This document shows, piece after piece, positions 28,579 to 37,637 of a stretch of DNA of 64,000 nucleotides (positions are counted from its first letter, which is position 1; every line of letters starts with the position of its first letter). Origin of the DNA: Veillonella sp. 3891. GTDB taxonomy: Bacteria > Bacillota > Negativicutes > Veillonellales > Veillonellaceae. The notes under the pieces are model-generated. The model was not told the DNA's origin. It did not search any database and worked only from the letters and a program-made list of their open reading frames with translations. The stretch lies in the NCBI RefSeq assembly GCF_003992315.1, contig NZ_RQVE01000002.1, positions 146,306 through 210,305 of the forward strand. The letters run 5' to 3'. The translations under genes were made by a program, and so were the position numbers.

Positions 28579-30090
28579 CTAGACTAAACCAGCTGTCGCT
28601 AGTTCCATTATTTTTTCTTCTGTCGCTTCATGTGCATCCAAGATGCCACTCATATATCCATTACTCATAACCATAATGCGATCACTCATACCCAATAACT
28701 CAGGCATTTCTGAGGAAATCATAATGATACTTTTACCAGCACTAGCCAGTTCATTAATAATGGAATAAATTTCATATTTTGCTCCTACATCGATGCCCCG
28801 TGTCGGTTCATCTAAGAGTAGGATTTCTGGATTCGTATTTAACCAACGGGCAATCAATACCTTTTGTTGGTTACCACCAGAAAGACTTTGAATTTTCGTT
28901 TCTGTAGATGGCGTTTTTACTCGTAAGGAAGCCACACCATCTTTTGTATCGTCTAGTCGTTTATTGTCATTTAATAATTTAAACTTATTTTCGTATTTTG
29001 GTAGAGCCGCCATAGTTGTATTGTCTACAATAGTGAGCATTGGAAAAATCCCCGTAGTACGGCGCTCTTCTGTAAGCAATGCCATACCCAGTTTTTTCGC
29101 ATCTCGTGGATGACGAATGCGCACTTCTTTATCGTGCAAATAAATCTTACCCGATTCAATACCACGGAGACCAAATAAGGCTTCAATGACCTCTGTACGC
29201 TGCGCCCCTACCAGCCCACCTACACCAAGAACTTCACCTTTACGAAGAGAGAAGCTTACATCTTTAAAAGAATGTGGATGAATAGATGTTAATTTTTCTA
29301 CACGCAATACTTCTTCACTTGGAGTATTTGTTTTTTCAGGGAATAACTGAGTCATTTCACGACCTACCATTCGTTGAATGATAAGATCTGTTGTTAATTC
29401 ATCAGCATGCCAAGTACCTATATATTGACCATCACGCATAATCGTTACTTCATCAGATATGCGTAGGATTTCTTCCATTTTATGAGAAATATATATAATT
29501 GCAACCCCTTTTTTACGCAAGGAGTTAATGATTTTGAAAAGATGCTCTACTTCATCGCTGGTTAGAGAAGAGGTAGGTTCATCCATAACAATAATTCTAG
29601 AGTGGTGAGACACTGCTTTTGCAATCTCAATATTTTGTAGCTTAGAAACAGATAAATCACCAGCTAATTGTTCTGGATCGATATCTACATCGATTTCATT
29701 AAACAAGGCTAGTGTGTCTTCTTTCATTTTTTTATGGTCCACAAATGTAAAAGGTCCAATTTTTTTGGTTGGGAATCGACCTAACCATAGATTTTCCATA
29801 ACATTACGCTGTAATACAGGGTATAACTCTTGGTGAATCATGGAAATTCCCATTCCAAGAGCTTTTCGGGAATCTGTCATTTCTACTACTTCGCCATCAA
29901 TGACCACGTCCCCTTGATCAGGCTTATAAATACCGAACAGGCATTTCATAAGAGTAGACTTCCCCGCGCCATTCTCTCCCATTAGAGCATGTACGGTGCC
30001 TGGTCGGACTTTGAAAGTGACATTATCCAAGGCCTTTACGCCAGGAAATTCCTTCGTAATTTGGCGCATTTCTAATATGTACTCGCCCAT
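28579..30090 (-). CDS. mglA: Galactose/methyl-galactoside ABC transporter, duplicated ATPase
   Basis: The 503-residue protein has two ABC domains, as sugar transporters of this class do. The first has Walker A GENGAGKSTLMKCL, signature LSVSKLQNIEIAKA and Walker B IIVMDEPTSSL. The second has a degenerate Walker A (GGLVGAQRTEVIEAL), signature SGGNQQKVLIARWL and Walker B ILLLDEPTRGID. Length is normal for MglA/RbsA. AGGAGG precedes the start. A stem-loop separates it from mglB. Confidence 0.95.
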   Translation of the reverse strand: MGEYILEMRQITKEFPGVKALDNVTFKVRPGTVHALMGENGAGKSTLMKCLFGIYKPDQGDVVIDGEVVEMTDSRKALGMGISMIHQELYPVLQRNVMENLWLGRFPTKKIGPFTFVDHKKMKEDTLALFNEIDVDIDPEQLAGDLSVSKLQNIEIAKAVSHHSRIIVMDEPTSSLTSDEVEHLFKIINSLRKKGVAIIYISHKMEEILRISDEVTIMRDGQYIGTWHADELTTDLIIQRMVGREMTQLFPEKTNTPSEEVLRVEKLTSIHPHSFKDVSFSLRKGEVLGVGGLVGAQRTEVIEALFGLRGIESGKIYLHDKEVRIRHPRDAKKLGMALLTEERRTTGIFPMLTIVDNTTMAALPKYENKFKLLNDNKRLDDTKDGVASLRVKTPSTETKIQSLSGGNQQKVLIARWLNTNPEILLLDEPTRGIDVGAKYEIYSIINELASAGKSIIMISSEMPELLGMSDRIMVMSNGYMSGILDAHEATEEKIMELATAGLV

Positions 30091-30118
30091 ACATTTTCCT
30101 CCTACTAATCAGATAATA

Positions 30119-30139
30119 AAGGGGGCAAAATGCCCCCTT
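30119..30139 (-). promoter_or_regulatory. Intercistronic stem-loop between mglB and mglA
   Basis: AAGGGGGCA and TGCCCCCTT form a strong hairpin 12 bases after the mglB stop, with only a short T run. Such hairpins after binding-protein genes usually protect the upstream mRNA and reduce transcription of the ATPase gene. Confidence 0.65.
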
Positions 30140-30150
30140 ACTGCATTTTC

Positions 30151-31185
30151 TTATTTGTCACCTAAAATCTTATCCGCATTTTCTTTTGTTACGATTTCAT
30201 AAGGTACCCAAATATATTTACCATCAACAATGTCAAAACCTGTATTGTCTTTATTTGGTGTTTCGCCTTTAGCTAACACATAGGAAAGATTAAATACTGC
30301 TTGACCTTGTTTTTTAGCATTGTTTAATACTGTACCCAATAATGTGCCGTCTTTCAACGCTTGTACTGCTGGAGTTGTAGCGTCAACGCCTACTACTGGA
30401 ATGTATTTACCATTTGTGAAGTAGCCTGCTGCTTTCAACGCTTCGATAGCACCTAATGCCATGTCGTCATTGTTACAAATAACAGCATCGATTTTGTCGC
30501 CGTAACGGCTCAAGAAAGCTGCCATTTTTTCTTGACCTTTAACGCGGTCCCACATACCTGTATCGCTAGCTAACTCTTCTACTTTCATACCTTCTTTTTT
30601 AAGGGATTCTACAGAGTACTGTGTACGAAGTACAGCATCTTGGTGACCTGGTTCGCCAGTGATCATAACATAGTGGATAACACCATCATTGCTATGGTAT
30701 GCTTCAGGATGTTTTTTGAAGTAATCTGCTAAGATTTTACCTTGCATTTCACCACTTTGTTCAGCTTTCGCACCTACATAGTATACTTTATCCCATTTCG
30801 CCATATCTTCTTTTAATGGTTCACGGTTCAAGAATACCAACGGAATGTTAGCTGCTTTTGCTTTATCAATGATAACGCCTGCTGCTGTGCGGTCTACTAC
30901 GTTAACGCCGATTGCTTTGTACTTCTTATTGATGAATAAGTCAATCTTTTCGTTTTGTGTTGGTTGAGAGTTTTGGCTATCAACGATATCCACTTTCGCT
31001 TTATCTTTAGCGGCTTTGTCAATTTCTGCACGAACGCCACTCATGAAAGTGTCATCAAATTTGTAAATAGCAACCCCGATTTGAGGTTTGTCACCGCTTG
31101 CTCCTTGATCGCTTCCGCAACCACCCAACACAAGTGCACCTACTGCTGCTGATGCAAGCAACGCTGCTTTCCAAGATCGTTTCAT
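30151..31185 (-). CDS. mglB: Galactose/glucose-binding lipoprotein
   Basis: The 344-residue periplasmic-binding protein of the sugar (PBP type 1) family has a lipoprotein signal ending LVLGGC. Family features include IGVAIYKFDDTFMSGVRAEI at the start of the mature protein, INKKYKAIGVNVVDRTAAGVIIDKA, and CNNDDMALGAIEALKAAG in the C-terminal lobe. The gene lies with galT, galK and mglA/C, so galactose is the likely ligand. In E. coli MglB is soluble; here it is a lipoprotein. AAAAGGAGG precedes the start. Confidence 0.93.
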   Translation of the reverse strand: MKRSWKAALLASAAVGALVLGGCGSDQGASGDKPQIGVAIYKFDDTFMSGVRAEIDKAAKDKAKVDIVDSQNSQPTQNEKIDLFINKKYKAIGVNVVDRTAAGVIIDKAKAANIPLVFLNREPLKEDMAKWDKVYYVGAKAEQSGEMQGKILADYFKKHPEAYHSNDGVIHYVMITGEPGHQDAVLRTQYSVESLKKEGMKVEELASDTGMWDRVKGQEKMAAFLSRYGDKIDAVICNNDDMALGAIEALKAAGYFTNGKYIPVVGVDATTPAVQALKDGTLLGTVLNNAKKQGQAVFNLSYVLAKGETPNKDNTGFDIVDGKYIWVPYEIVTKENADKILGDK

Positions 31186-31223
31186 AATAATATCCTCCTT
31201 TTAGATATCCTATATACCTATAA

Positions 31224-31240
31224 GACTAGTCTTTCTAGTC
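31224..31240. promoter_or_regulatory. Palindrome between the ROK regulator and mglB
   Basis: GACTAG and CTAGTC are separated by 5 bases (TCTTT). It sits 39 bases before mglB and could be an operator or a weak stem-loop. Confidence 0.4.
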
Positions 31241-31247
31241 GTGGTAC

Positions 31248-32411
31248 CTACCGTAACCAAGCTTCTTCAGCTCGTTTTGCACTGACAATATCAATCATCC
31301 CTAGCAAGGTATAATAGGAACCATTGCCGGAATATTCTAGATTGATTGTATGTGCTTTGTATGAATTGCGTTCTAACACACCTCGAAGAATAGGATCCAT
31401 CACTCCTACGGCATTACCCATAGCACTGCTTAAAATAATCCGCTCTGGATTAAATAAATTCGCTATATTAGCTAAGGCAATACCTAAATAATGACCTACT
31501 CGTGAAAGCGCCTCTAAACACACTTCATCACCTTCTACTGCGGCCTCATAAATAGGCTCTACACGAAATGCTTTGCTCACAACCAATGGATTATCTTGTA
31601 CCGATGTGTATCGGCCTTTTTCCATTTGTTCCAATACATACGTGTGGATCGATGTTTCCGATGCGATGTCTTCCAAGCGCACTTCATTGCCCGCTTCATC
31701 TAATCGAATCACACCATATCCAATCTCCCCAGCACTATCGTTGAATCCGCGATAGAGTTCACCATGATAAATCAAGGATATACCCAGTCCATAACTGAAT
31801 TTAAGAACGATAAGATTATCCATTTCTTTACCACTACCATAATAATATTCACCCGTCGATAAACAACGGACATCATTTTCTACATAGACAGGCACATGGA
31901 ATCGTTCTTCTAAGATATATTTAAAAGGAATATTATTCCATTTTCCATTAGGAGAGTAAATAGAAATCCCTTTTCCTGAGTCTACCGGACCACGCAAGAC
32001 GAGTCCTATACTTTTAATTTTATAGTCTTCTTTGAAAATATCCTGTATGCCTCGGTACATATGCTGCATAATTTCATCAGCACTGCAACCAATAATCGAT
32101 GTTTCTTCTTGATGCAGGATTTGCCGTCCTACCGTAGCCACATAAAACACAATGGCATGTGTTCTTACATGCACGATAAGATAGGTTTCAATATCATGAT
32201 TAAAGTCTAATAACATTGATGGGCGTCCCAATGCAGACCGCTCTTGACGATCTTCGTAGACCAATCCTTTACGAATTAAACTCGTACAAATATTAGTCAC
32301 TGTGGGAGGCGTTATTTTCGTTTGCCTTGCAATCAATGCCTTTGATACGGGGCCATGACGCCTGATGTAATTCAAAATAATTTCATCATTGCTTATTTGT
32401 GGCTTTATCAT
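31248..32411 (-). CDS. ROK-family transcriptional regulator of the galactose genes
   Basis: The 387-residue protein has an N-terminal winged helix (VSKALIARQTKITPPTVTNICTSLIRKGLV, ~residues 17-46) and a ROK sugar-binding domain (VYVENDVRC..., SAGEIGYGVI, NLFNPERIILSS). The kinase motif DxGGT and the Cys-rich zinc motif of ROK kinases are absent, so it should be a sugar-sensing regulator, not an enzyme. The start at 32411 follows AAAGGAGA; a longer frame overlaps galK. Position between galK and mglB points to control of this operon. Confidence 0.88.
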   Translation of the reverse strand: MIKPQISNDEIILNYIRRHGPVSKALIARQTKITPPTVTNICTSLIRKGLVYEDRQERSALGRPSMLLDFNHDIETYLIVHVRTHAIVFYVATVGRQILHQEETSIIGCSADEIMQHMYRGIQDIFKEDYKIKSIGLVLRGPVDSGKGISIYSPNGKWNNIPFKYILEERFHVPVYVENDVRCLSTGEYYYGSGKEMDNLIVLKFSYGLGISLIYHGELYRGFNDSAGEIGYGVIRLDEAGNEVRLEDIASETSIHTYVLEQMEKGRYTSVQDNPLVVSKAFRVEPIYEAAVEGDEVCLEALSRVGHYLGIALANIANLFNPERIILSSAMGNAVGVMDPILRGVLERNSYKAHTINLEYSGNGSYYTLLGMIDIVSAKRAEEAWLR

Positions 32412-32424
32412 GATTCTATCTCCT

Positions 32425-33579
32425 TTACAGCGAATACACCCCATCACCGATTTCTGCGATATATAGACTAGGGGTAACACCTATTTGTTTTTCGTACTCT
32501 TCCGGAATAGCTCTCATAAAAGCATCAACATTCTCATCTTTTACAAGGGCAATGGCACAACCACCAAAACCTGCACCTGTCATACGGGATGCAATACAGC
32601 CTTCGTGAGATCGTGCTAAATCAACAATCGTATCTAATTCTTTACCTGTTACTTCAAAGTCAACCTGTAAGGATCTATGGGATTCATTCAAACAATGTGC
32701 AATACCTGTTAAATCAGCACTCTCCAAAGCTTTCATAAAATCTAATACACGTAAATTTTCAGTGATAACGTGACGAGCTCGGCGCAGTAAGACATCATCT
32801 GAAATATATCCTAGATCATCCAATGTCGCCAATGATAAACCCGATACATCTTTATGTTTACGGATAATCTCATGAGCCGCATCGCATTGTCCCTTTCGCT
32901 CATTAAATTTAGAATCCACAAGACCTCTTTGTTTATTCGTATTCATGATAACCAATGTGTATCCATGCCAGTTTAATGGAACTAATTTGCGTTCCATTTT
33001 TGTACAATCTAACAATACACCATGTCCTTCTTTACCATGTGCAATGGCATACATATCCATGATGCCTACTTTTACACCTACGAAATGGTATTCTACATGC
33101 ATGGCCATTTTCGCCAGTTCCGTACGATCAATTGGAGTTAATCCCAATTCTGAAAGCAGCATATAACCGGTTAAATCTAGCATACATGCGGAAGAGGACA
33201 AGCCTGCACCAGCTGGTAAATTGCCATTAAAATAAATGTCCATACCTGGTACTGTGTGACACTTATCTTTTAAGAATTGAATCACACCTAAGGGATAATT
33301 AGCCCAATCGTGCTCAATATTATATTGAAAAGGTTCATTGACATCAACCACTACTGTCTTTTCCATATTATCAGAGTGTAAACGTACCTTGCTATCTTCA
33401 CGTAAACGGACAGCTCCGTAAATACCTACTTTTAATGCCGCCGGAAATACATGACCACCATTATAGTCTTGATGTTCACCAATCACATTCACGCGACCTG
33501 GAGCAAAATAACAATGCACATCCCCCGAACCTTCCCCAAAGAAGGACAGAAAACGTTGTTGTAATTCTTCTTTATTCAT
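32425..33579 (-). CDS. galK: Galactokinase
   Basis: The 384-residue GHMP kinase phosphorylates galactose at C1. It has the galactokinase signature GRVNVIGEHQDYNGGHVFP, the ATP loop LPAGAGLSSSACM and the C-terminal MTGAGFGGCAIALV. The start at 33579 overlaps the galT stop by 8 bases and has GAGG 12 bases upstream; a GTG at 33597 would add six residues and has no site. The overlap suggests translational coupling with galT. Confidence 0.95.
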   Translation of the reverse strand: MNKEELQQRFLSFFGEGSGDVHCYFAPGRVNVIGEHQDYNGGHVFPAALKVGIYGAVRLREDSKVRLHSDNMEKTVVVDVNEPFQYNIEHDWANYPLGVIQFLKDKCHTVPGMDIYFNGNLPAGAGLSSSACMLDLTGYMLLSELGLTPIDRTELAKMAMHVEYHFVGVKVGIMDMYAIAHGKEGHGVLLDCTKMERKLVPLNWHGYTLVIMNTNKQRGLVDSKFNERKGQCDAAHEIIRKHKDVSGLSLATLDDLGYISDDVLLRRARHVITENLRVLDFMKALESADLTGIAHCLNESHRSLQVDFEVTGKELDTIVDLARSHEGCIASRMTGAGFGGCAIALVKDENVDAFMRAIPEEYEKQIGVTPSLYIAEIGDGVYSL

Positions 33580-34558
33580 TTGCTTGTTCAACCTCACTAT
33601 ATAGTTTGCGTAATTCCGGTGCTGTTTCCTCTACGGCACTCGTATTCGCTGCTGCCCATGCCCCCATTTCAGAGGATGCATAGTATTTAATTTTATTGGC
33701 TTCTCTGAAAGGAGGATAGAATTGAATATTAAAGTGATAATATTCTTCATGTCCTGCATATTCAGGGCTATTCACCGGATTTTGATGATATACCATCATG
33801 TATGGGAATGGCATATCGAATAAACGGTCAAAGGCTTCTGTTAAAGTTTTTAACATATGCGCCAAATCTTTCGTTTCCTTTTCTGTGCAATCTGTGATGT
33901 AGTTCATATGGCGCTTCGGCACAACAAATACACCATATGGATAATCTGTAAAGAATGGAATGTAGGCTAAGAAAGAGTCGTTTTCTCCCACAATACGAGC
34001 ATCTTTTTCTTTCTCTACTTGATTCATTTTGCAGAATAAGCATTCACCATGTTCATGATGATGATCTTTAGCACTCTCTAACTCCACTTGTAGCTTCTGT
34101 GGTACAAAGGAATAGCCATATAATTGACCATGTGGATGTGGCATCGTTACACCTACCGCTTCGCCTTTATTTTCAAAAGGATAGATATATTTGATTTTTT
34201 CATCTTTTGCTAATTCACTATGGCGCTCTTTAATAAGGTTTAGTAATTTAACAATATGATCTTCGGATAATTCGTAAAATTTAGCAGTATGCTCTGGAGA
34301 ATATAAGATAACTTCACATTTCCCATAGTTTTCTTGGCTTTTGTAAAAGTCATTTCCATCTTCATAAGGAGCCTCTGGCGTTTGCGTTAAGGCTGGAAAA
34401 TCGTTATCATATTTCAACACATCATAATCTGCTGGGACTTTTTTATTAATACCTGGGCAGAATGGGCACCAATCCTTTGGCATCGTTGGGCGTGCTTTAC
34501 GGTTTGAAGCGACCATTGTCCAAGTCCGCAATAAAGGATTCCATCGTAATTCCGACAT
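33572..34558 (-). CDS. galT: Galactose-1-phosphate uridylyltransferase
   Basis: The 328-residue HIT-superfamily enzyme carries CPFC (zinc site), a second CLFC, and the active-site HPHGQ in TMPHPHGQLYGYSFVP, with the nucleotide-binding His as covalent catalyst. It moves UMP from UDP-glucose to galactose-1-phosphate in the Leloir pathway. GGAGG precedes the start. It is the first gene of the operon; galE is not visible in this window. Confidence 0.95.
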   Translation of the reverse strand: MSELRWNPLLRTWTMVASNRKARPTMPKDWCPFCPGINKKVPADYDVLKYDNDFPALTQTPEAPYEDGNDFYKSQENYGKCEVILYSPEHTAKFYELSEDHIVKLLNLIKERHSELAKDEKIKYIYPFENKGEAVGVTMPHPHGQLYGYSFVPQKLQVELESAKDHHHEHGECLFCKMNQVEKEKDARIVGENDSFLAYIPFFTDYPYGVFVVPKRHMNYITDCTEKETKDLAHMLKTLTEAFDRLFDMPFPYMMVYHQNPVNSPEYAGHEEYYHFNIQFYPPFREANKIKYYASSEMGAWAAANTSAVEETAPELRKLYSEVEQANE

Positions 34559-34671
34559 GGAATACCTCCAATCTATAGCTATATCATGTTAATAAATAAA
34601 GATAATTTTTTATATAGTTCTATTCTTTCATATTTTAAGATTTTTTTCAATACTTAATTAAATAATAAGTT

Positions 34672-34691
34672 ATATGATTTACTCATAATTT
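34672..34691. promoter_or_regulatory. Candidate operator, left copy of a 20-bp inverted repeat
   Basis: ATATGATTTACTCATAATTT is repeated exactly, in inverse orientation, at 34855-34874. Each copy contains the palindrome TATGA-N5-TCATA. It lies about 115 bases upstream of galT, a place suited to a sugar-responsive regulator. Confidence 0.5.
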
Positions 34692-34739
34692 AATCTTTTT
34701 TCATGTTTTTCCACTTTTTTGCTATCCTATAATACAAAA

Positions 34740-34807
34740 CAATGCCACATCCCCCTTCTCTCACTGCATTCTGAATGTTCGTTCAGGGGAATATGGCATT
34801 GTTTTTT
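34740..34807 (+). ncRNA. Candidate short hairpin RNA; dispersed stem-loop element, copy D
   Basis: A TATAAT box at 34728-34733 is followed by a 12-bp perfect stem (AAAACAATGCCA/TGGCATTGTTTT) with an inner CCCCT/AGGGG and then a T6 run. This gives the promoter, hairpin and terminator of a ~68-nt RNA. The minus-strand loop reads CCTGAACGAACATT, close to the core of the elements at 14003, 58596 and 59156. The -35 is weak. Confidence 0.4.
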
Positions 34808-34854
34808 CTTTATTTTGGCATATCAATATATATTTGAACTTCTGTAATACGGAC

Positions 34855-34874
34855 AAATTATGAGTAAATCATAT
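34855..34874. promoter_or_regulatory. Candidate operator, right copy of a 20-bp inverted repeat
   Basis: AAATTATGAGTAAATCATAT is the exact inverse of 34672-34691. The two copies bracket the hairpin element at 34740-34807. Confidence 0.5.
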
Positions 34875-35224
34875 GGGGGCTTATTAGGGAGCGGTTGGGG
34901 CTAATGTAGTGTATCTGCTGGTATCTGTTCTCCCGAAGGTATGTAGTACTTAGATCTAGGCTATTTTCCTTATCTAGTAGACATTCATCGTTTCGATGCC
35001 TATAAGCCTCTTCTACATGCTATACAAAATACTTTTATTTCTTACTATTTTTACTGTTCTTTTCATTCTTTATACATACGCAAATATATACTACTGCTAG
35101 TATGACTAAATGTAATAGCTATAGGGAATATTCCTGCTCATGAATTGTCCTACTAATCATAGGTATCCATTAACAACTATATAAAATCCCCTTACCTATA
35201 AGTCCCATTAAATACTACGGCTCA
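34875..35224. other. Non-coding gap after the exonuclease gene
   Basis: No reading frame with a ribosome site is seen. The only structure noted is CATCG-TTT-CGATG (around 34987-35000) nested in GTAGA/TCTAC; its role is unknown. Confidence 0.4.
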
Positions 35225-35845
35225 CTAGAAGAATGTGTCTTGTGTGCCGCTTTGTTTAACTTCCATTTTGGCCCGTCGTTCATCGGTGATGAAGGAGTCT
35301 GTTTTCATATTAATGACATGCAACAAGCCTCGCATAGAATCTACACCTTTTTCTTTCGCTGCTGCAATGGCTACTTTAGCACATACTTCAGAGTCGTCCA
35401 AGGCATTGTGATGATTAAATGTAATTCCTAAAAATCCACCCAATGTATTTAATTTATGATTCACTAAATCAGGCCATACTTTTCGTGTTATACGGACGGT
35501 ACAAGTATATTCCAAATCAGGCCATTCAATGTTGTAATGGTCCAATGTGGCGCGTAATACATCGATATCGAATTTTGCATTGTGGGCTACTAATAGTTTG
35601 CCTTTTAAATGATTGTTGTAAATCGCTGGCCATAATTGGTCAAATGTCGGTTTATTAAGCACCTCTTCTGGTTGGATACCATGGATGCCAATAAACTCTT
35701 GGTTGAACTGCATCACCGGAGGTTTAATCAAACTATACCCACGTTTTGTAATACGGCCATCTTCTACGGTCACTACCGCTAAGGAAATGGCACTATTCTT
35801 ACTTTCATTAGCCGTTTCAAAATCTAAAGCAACAAAATTTAACAT
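35225..35845 (-). CDS. DnaQ-like 3'-5' exonuclease
   Basis: The 206-residue protein has the DEDDh exonuclease motifs: VALDFETAN (Exo I, Asp-x-Glu), HNAKFDIDVLRATL (Exo II) and HNALDDSEVCAKVA (Exo III, His and Asp). It resembles the stand-alone epsilon-like exonucleases of Firmicutes, with a short C-terminal tail of unknown use. AGGAGG precedes the start. It could proofread or trim DNA or RNA; no polymerase gene is adjacent. Confidence 0.9.
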   Translation of the reverse strand: MLNFVALDFETANESKNSAISLAVVTVEDGRITKRGYSLIKPPVMQFNQEFIGIHGIQPEEVLNKPTFDQLWPAIYNNHLKGKLLVAHNAKFDIDVLRATLDHYNIEWPDLEYTCTVRITRKVWPDLVNHKLNTLGGFLGITFNHHNALDDSEVCAKVAIAAAKEKGVDSMRGLLHVINMKTDSFITDERRAKMEVKQSGTQDTFF

Positions 35846-35891
35846 ATATCCTCCTCACGTAGTCTACTAGGAAACTACGGTATATATCAAG

Positions 35892-35922
35892 AAAAAAGCA
35901 GATGCACTAGGTGTCATCTGCT
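35892..35922 (-). terminator. Terminator of the glutaredoxin-like gene
   Basis: GCAGATG and CATCTGC enclose a 10-base loop followed by TTTTTT on the minus strand. Confidence 0.8.
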
Positions 35923-35958
35923 CTTATTATATAGTATTTTTGATGAAAGTAAAATCGA

Positions 35959-36237
35959 TTATTGAATCGCTTTCTCAAACACTGCTTTGATCAAAGATTT
36001 TGTTTGTTCGTAGCTTTCACCAGGTTGTGCTTCATATTGTTTATCTAAATCGAACCACAAGTTTGGATAGTATTCGTATGGATGTGTTTTGAACAATTCC
36101 ACAGCATCTTGATCTTCTACCCAGTTAATTTTGATATCTTTGAACGCAGGGTTTTCTGCTTGTAATTCTTCGATAGCGCGGAATGCATTGGCGCAATATG
36201 GACAATGATGTAAATGGAAACCTAAAATTTCTTTCAT
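35959..36237 (-). CDS. Glutaredoxin-like thiol-disulfide protein
   Basis: The 92-residue protein starts MKEILGFHLHHCPYCANAF, with a CPYC redox motif at residues 12-15 as in glutaredoxins, in a thioredoxin-like setting. The rest is unusually acidic and aromatic (HPYEYYPNLWFDLDKQYEAQPGESYEQ) and lacks the TVP-cisPro motif of classic glutaredoxins. It probably reduces protein disulfides or carries electrons. GAAAGGAG precedes the start, and a perfect palindrome overlaps its likely -10 box. Confidence 0.82.
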   Translation of the reverse strand: MKEILGFHLHHCPYCANAFRAIEELQAENPAFKDIKINWVEDQDAVELFKTHPYEYYPNLWFDLDKQYEAQPGESYEQTKSLIKAVFEKAIQ

Positions 36238-36257
36238 GGTGTACTCCTTTCATAGAA

Positions 36258-36274
36258 TCGATATATTATATCGA
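36258..36274. promoter_or_regulatory. Perfect 17-bp palindrome over the glutaredoxin-like promoter
   Basis: TCGATATATTATATCGA is a perfect 8-1-8 palindrome. It contains a minus-strand TATAAT (36265-36270), about 28 bases upstream of the gene. Binding here would block transcription. Confidence 0.5.
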
Positions 36275-36399
36275 ATTTATTCAATTATAAGTTTAGTATA
36301 CCATAAGAAAATTCATGTTACAACTAAAAACCATTTCCTTTATCAATCTTTGTAAACGACCTATAGTATTGTCATAGTATACACATACATGAATTTATG

Positions 36400-36555
36400 T
36401 TATAAACCAGCGTAATATGTCGTAATCACAGTCCAAGATGTGTGAATCCAACTAGATACATCCACTGTTGTTTGTAAGGCAACAGCTAAAAACATGGCTC
36501 CTGTAATCACAGTTGCAGCTGTACTACTCATAATAGCATCAATTCGTTCTAACAT
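36400..36555 (-). CDS. Small hydrophobic protein, 51 residues
   Basis: A complete small frame starts MLERIDAIMSSTAATVITG and continues with a hydrophobic segment (MFLAVALQTTV) and an aromatic tail (SWIHTSWTVITTYYAGL). GAGAGGATG lies 9 bases before the ATG. One membrane segment is likely. I do not recognise the family. It lies between the glutaredoxin-like and TetR genes and could be a small membrane protein or a secreted peptide. Confidence 0.45.
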   Translation of the reverse strand: MLERIDAIMSSTAATVITGAMFLAVALQTTVDVSSWIHTSWTVITTYYAGL

Positions 36556-36855
36556 AAGAACACATCCTCTCTACTTCCAATCTATATAATACTACTATGC
36601 ATGTATGCATTCTCATATATATGGATTCTCTTAGCAATTTATTATATAATATATTCATATTGAATGTTATGTAAAACAAACTCAATTAAGTTACAAAACA
36701 TTTTGTATCTTATGATATACTATTAGTATAGTCTAATTAAAAAAATTTTCAAGAATCACTTTTTCTGTTTTGTTATTTACGAAACATATATAGAAAAGTA
36801 TCCTATATTGAACAACTATCTCATTTTGTTTGCTTCATATATGTAAGGAGGAATT

Positions 36856-37434
36856 ATGGATAAACGACAAATGAAAACTAGAAAAGCCATTTTCGATGCC
36901 TTTGTAAGGCTTCTAGAACATAAAAATTACAATGCCATCATTGTGCAAGACATTATCGATGAAGCCCTCATTGGTCGCAGTACATTTTACGCACACTTTG
37001 AAACAAAAGAAGATCTATTAGAAGCTCTTTGCCACGAATTATTCGCTCATATTATCGATACTGCATCAGACTTTTCTCATGCTCACGGTTTATATAAAAA
37101 CAGTCACATCAAGGAAGCTATCTTTCTCCACATCTTGCAGCATTTAGAGGACAACGACAACAACATTTTAGGCCTTCTTTCCTGTGAAAGTAACGAACTC
37201 TTCCTACGTCATTTCAAGAGCAGCCTGAAAGAACTCATTCAAAGCCACTTCTTAAACAACCAAACGTGTCCACATAATAATATCCCTCATGATTTTATTT
37301 CCAATCACATTGCGGGCTCCTTTGTAGAAATGGTCCTATGGTGGTTAGAAACAGATCGTAAATATTCCATCGAAGATATGTCACGATACTTTTACCATAT
37401 TACAGAACCACTCATCCTAGAGCACCAACATTAA
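36856..37434 (+). CDS. TetR/AcrR-family regulator
   Basis: The 192-residue protein has an N-terminal TetR helix-turn-helix (~residues 8-55; IFDAFVRLLEHKNYNAIIVQDIIDEALIGRSTFYAHFETKEDLLEAL). The C-terminal ligand domain includes FVEMVLWWLETDRKYSIEDMSRYFYHIT, resembling the TetR_C group of Firmicutes. AGGAGG precedes the start. The MATE pump gene is convergent on the other side of a terminator, so a regulatory link is possible but not shown. Confidence 0.9.
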   Translation: MDKRQMKTRKAIFDAFVRLLEHKNYNAIIVQDIIDEALIGRSTFYAHFETKEDLLEALCHELFAHIIDTASDFSHAHGLYKNSHIKEAIFLHILQHLEDNDNNILGLLSCESNELFLRHFKSSLKELIQSHFLNNQTCPHNNIPHDFISNHIAGSFVEMVLWWLETDRKYSIEDMSRYFYHITEPLILEHQH

Positions 37435-37443
37435 TACAAACAA

Positions 37444-37485
37444 CAAGGCGCTACCTTGACCTAATGGTCAAAGTAGCGCCTTTCT
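37444..37485 (+). terminator. Terminator of the TetR gene
   Basis: AAGGCGCTAC and GTAGCGCCTT enclose an inner TTGACC/GGTCAA stem and are followed by TTCTT. Confidence 0.85.
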
Positions 37486-37530
37486 TGTAGACAACGTTTT
37501 TTACTAAAATCTCAGTTAACAATTAGGAGA

Positions 37531-37562
37531 AAACTAGTTTCTTTATTTCAAGAAACTAGTTT
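37531..37562. repeat. Perfect 13-bp inverted repeat
   Basis: AAACTAGTTTCTT and AAGAAACTAGTTT flank a 6-base loop. It lies between the convergent TetR and MATE genes and may terminate the MATE transcript, though the T run is short. Confidence 0.6.
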
Positions 37563-37637
37563 GAAACTTCAGAAATTACACTTCCATCCTTTTTTAACTG
37601 TTTTCCCTATTCTCAACTATAATGTTTTTTACACCAT

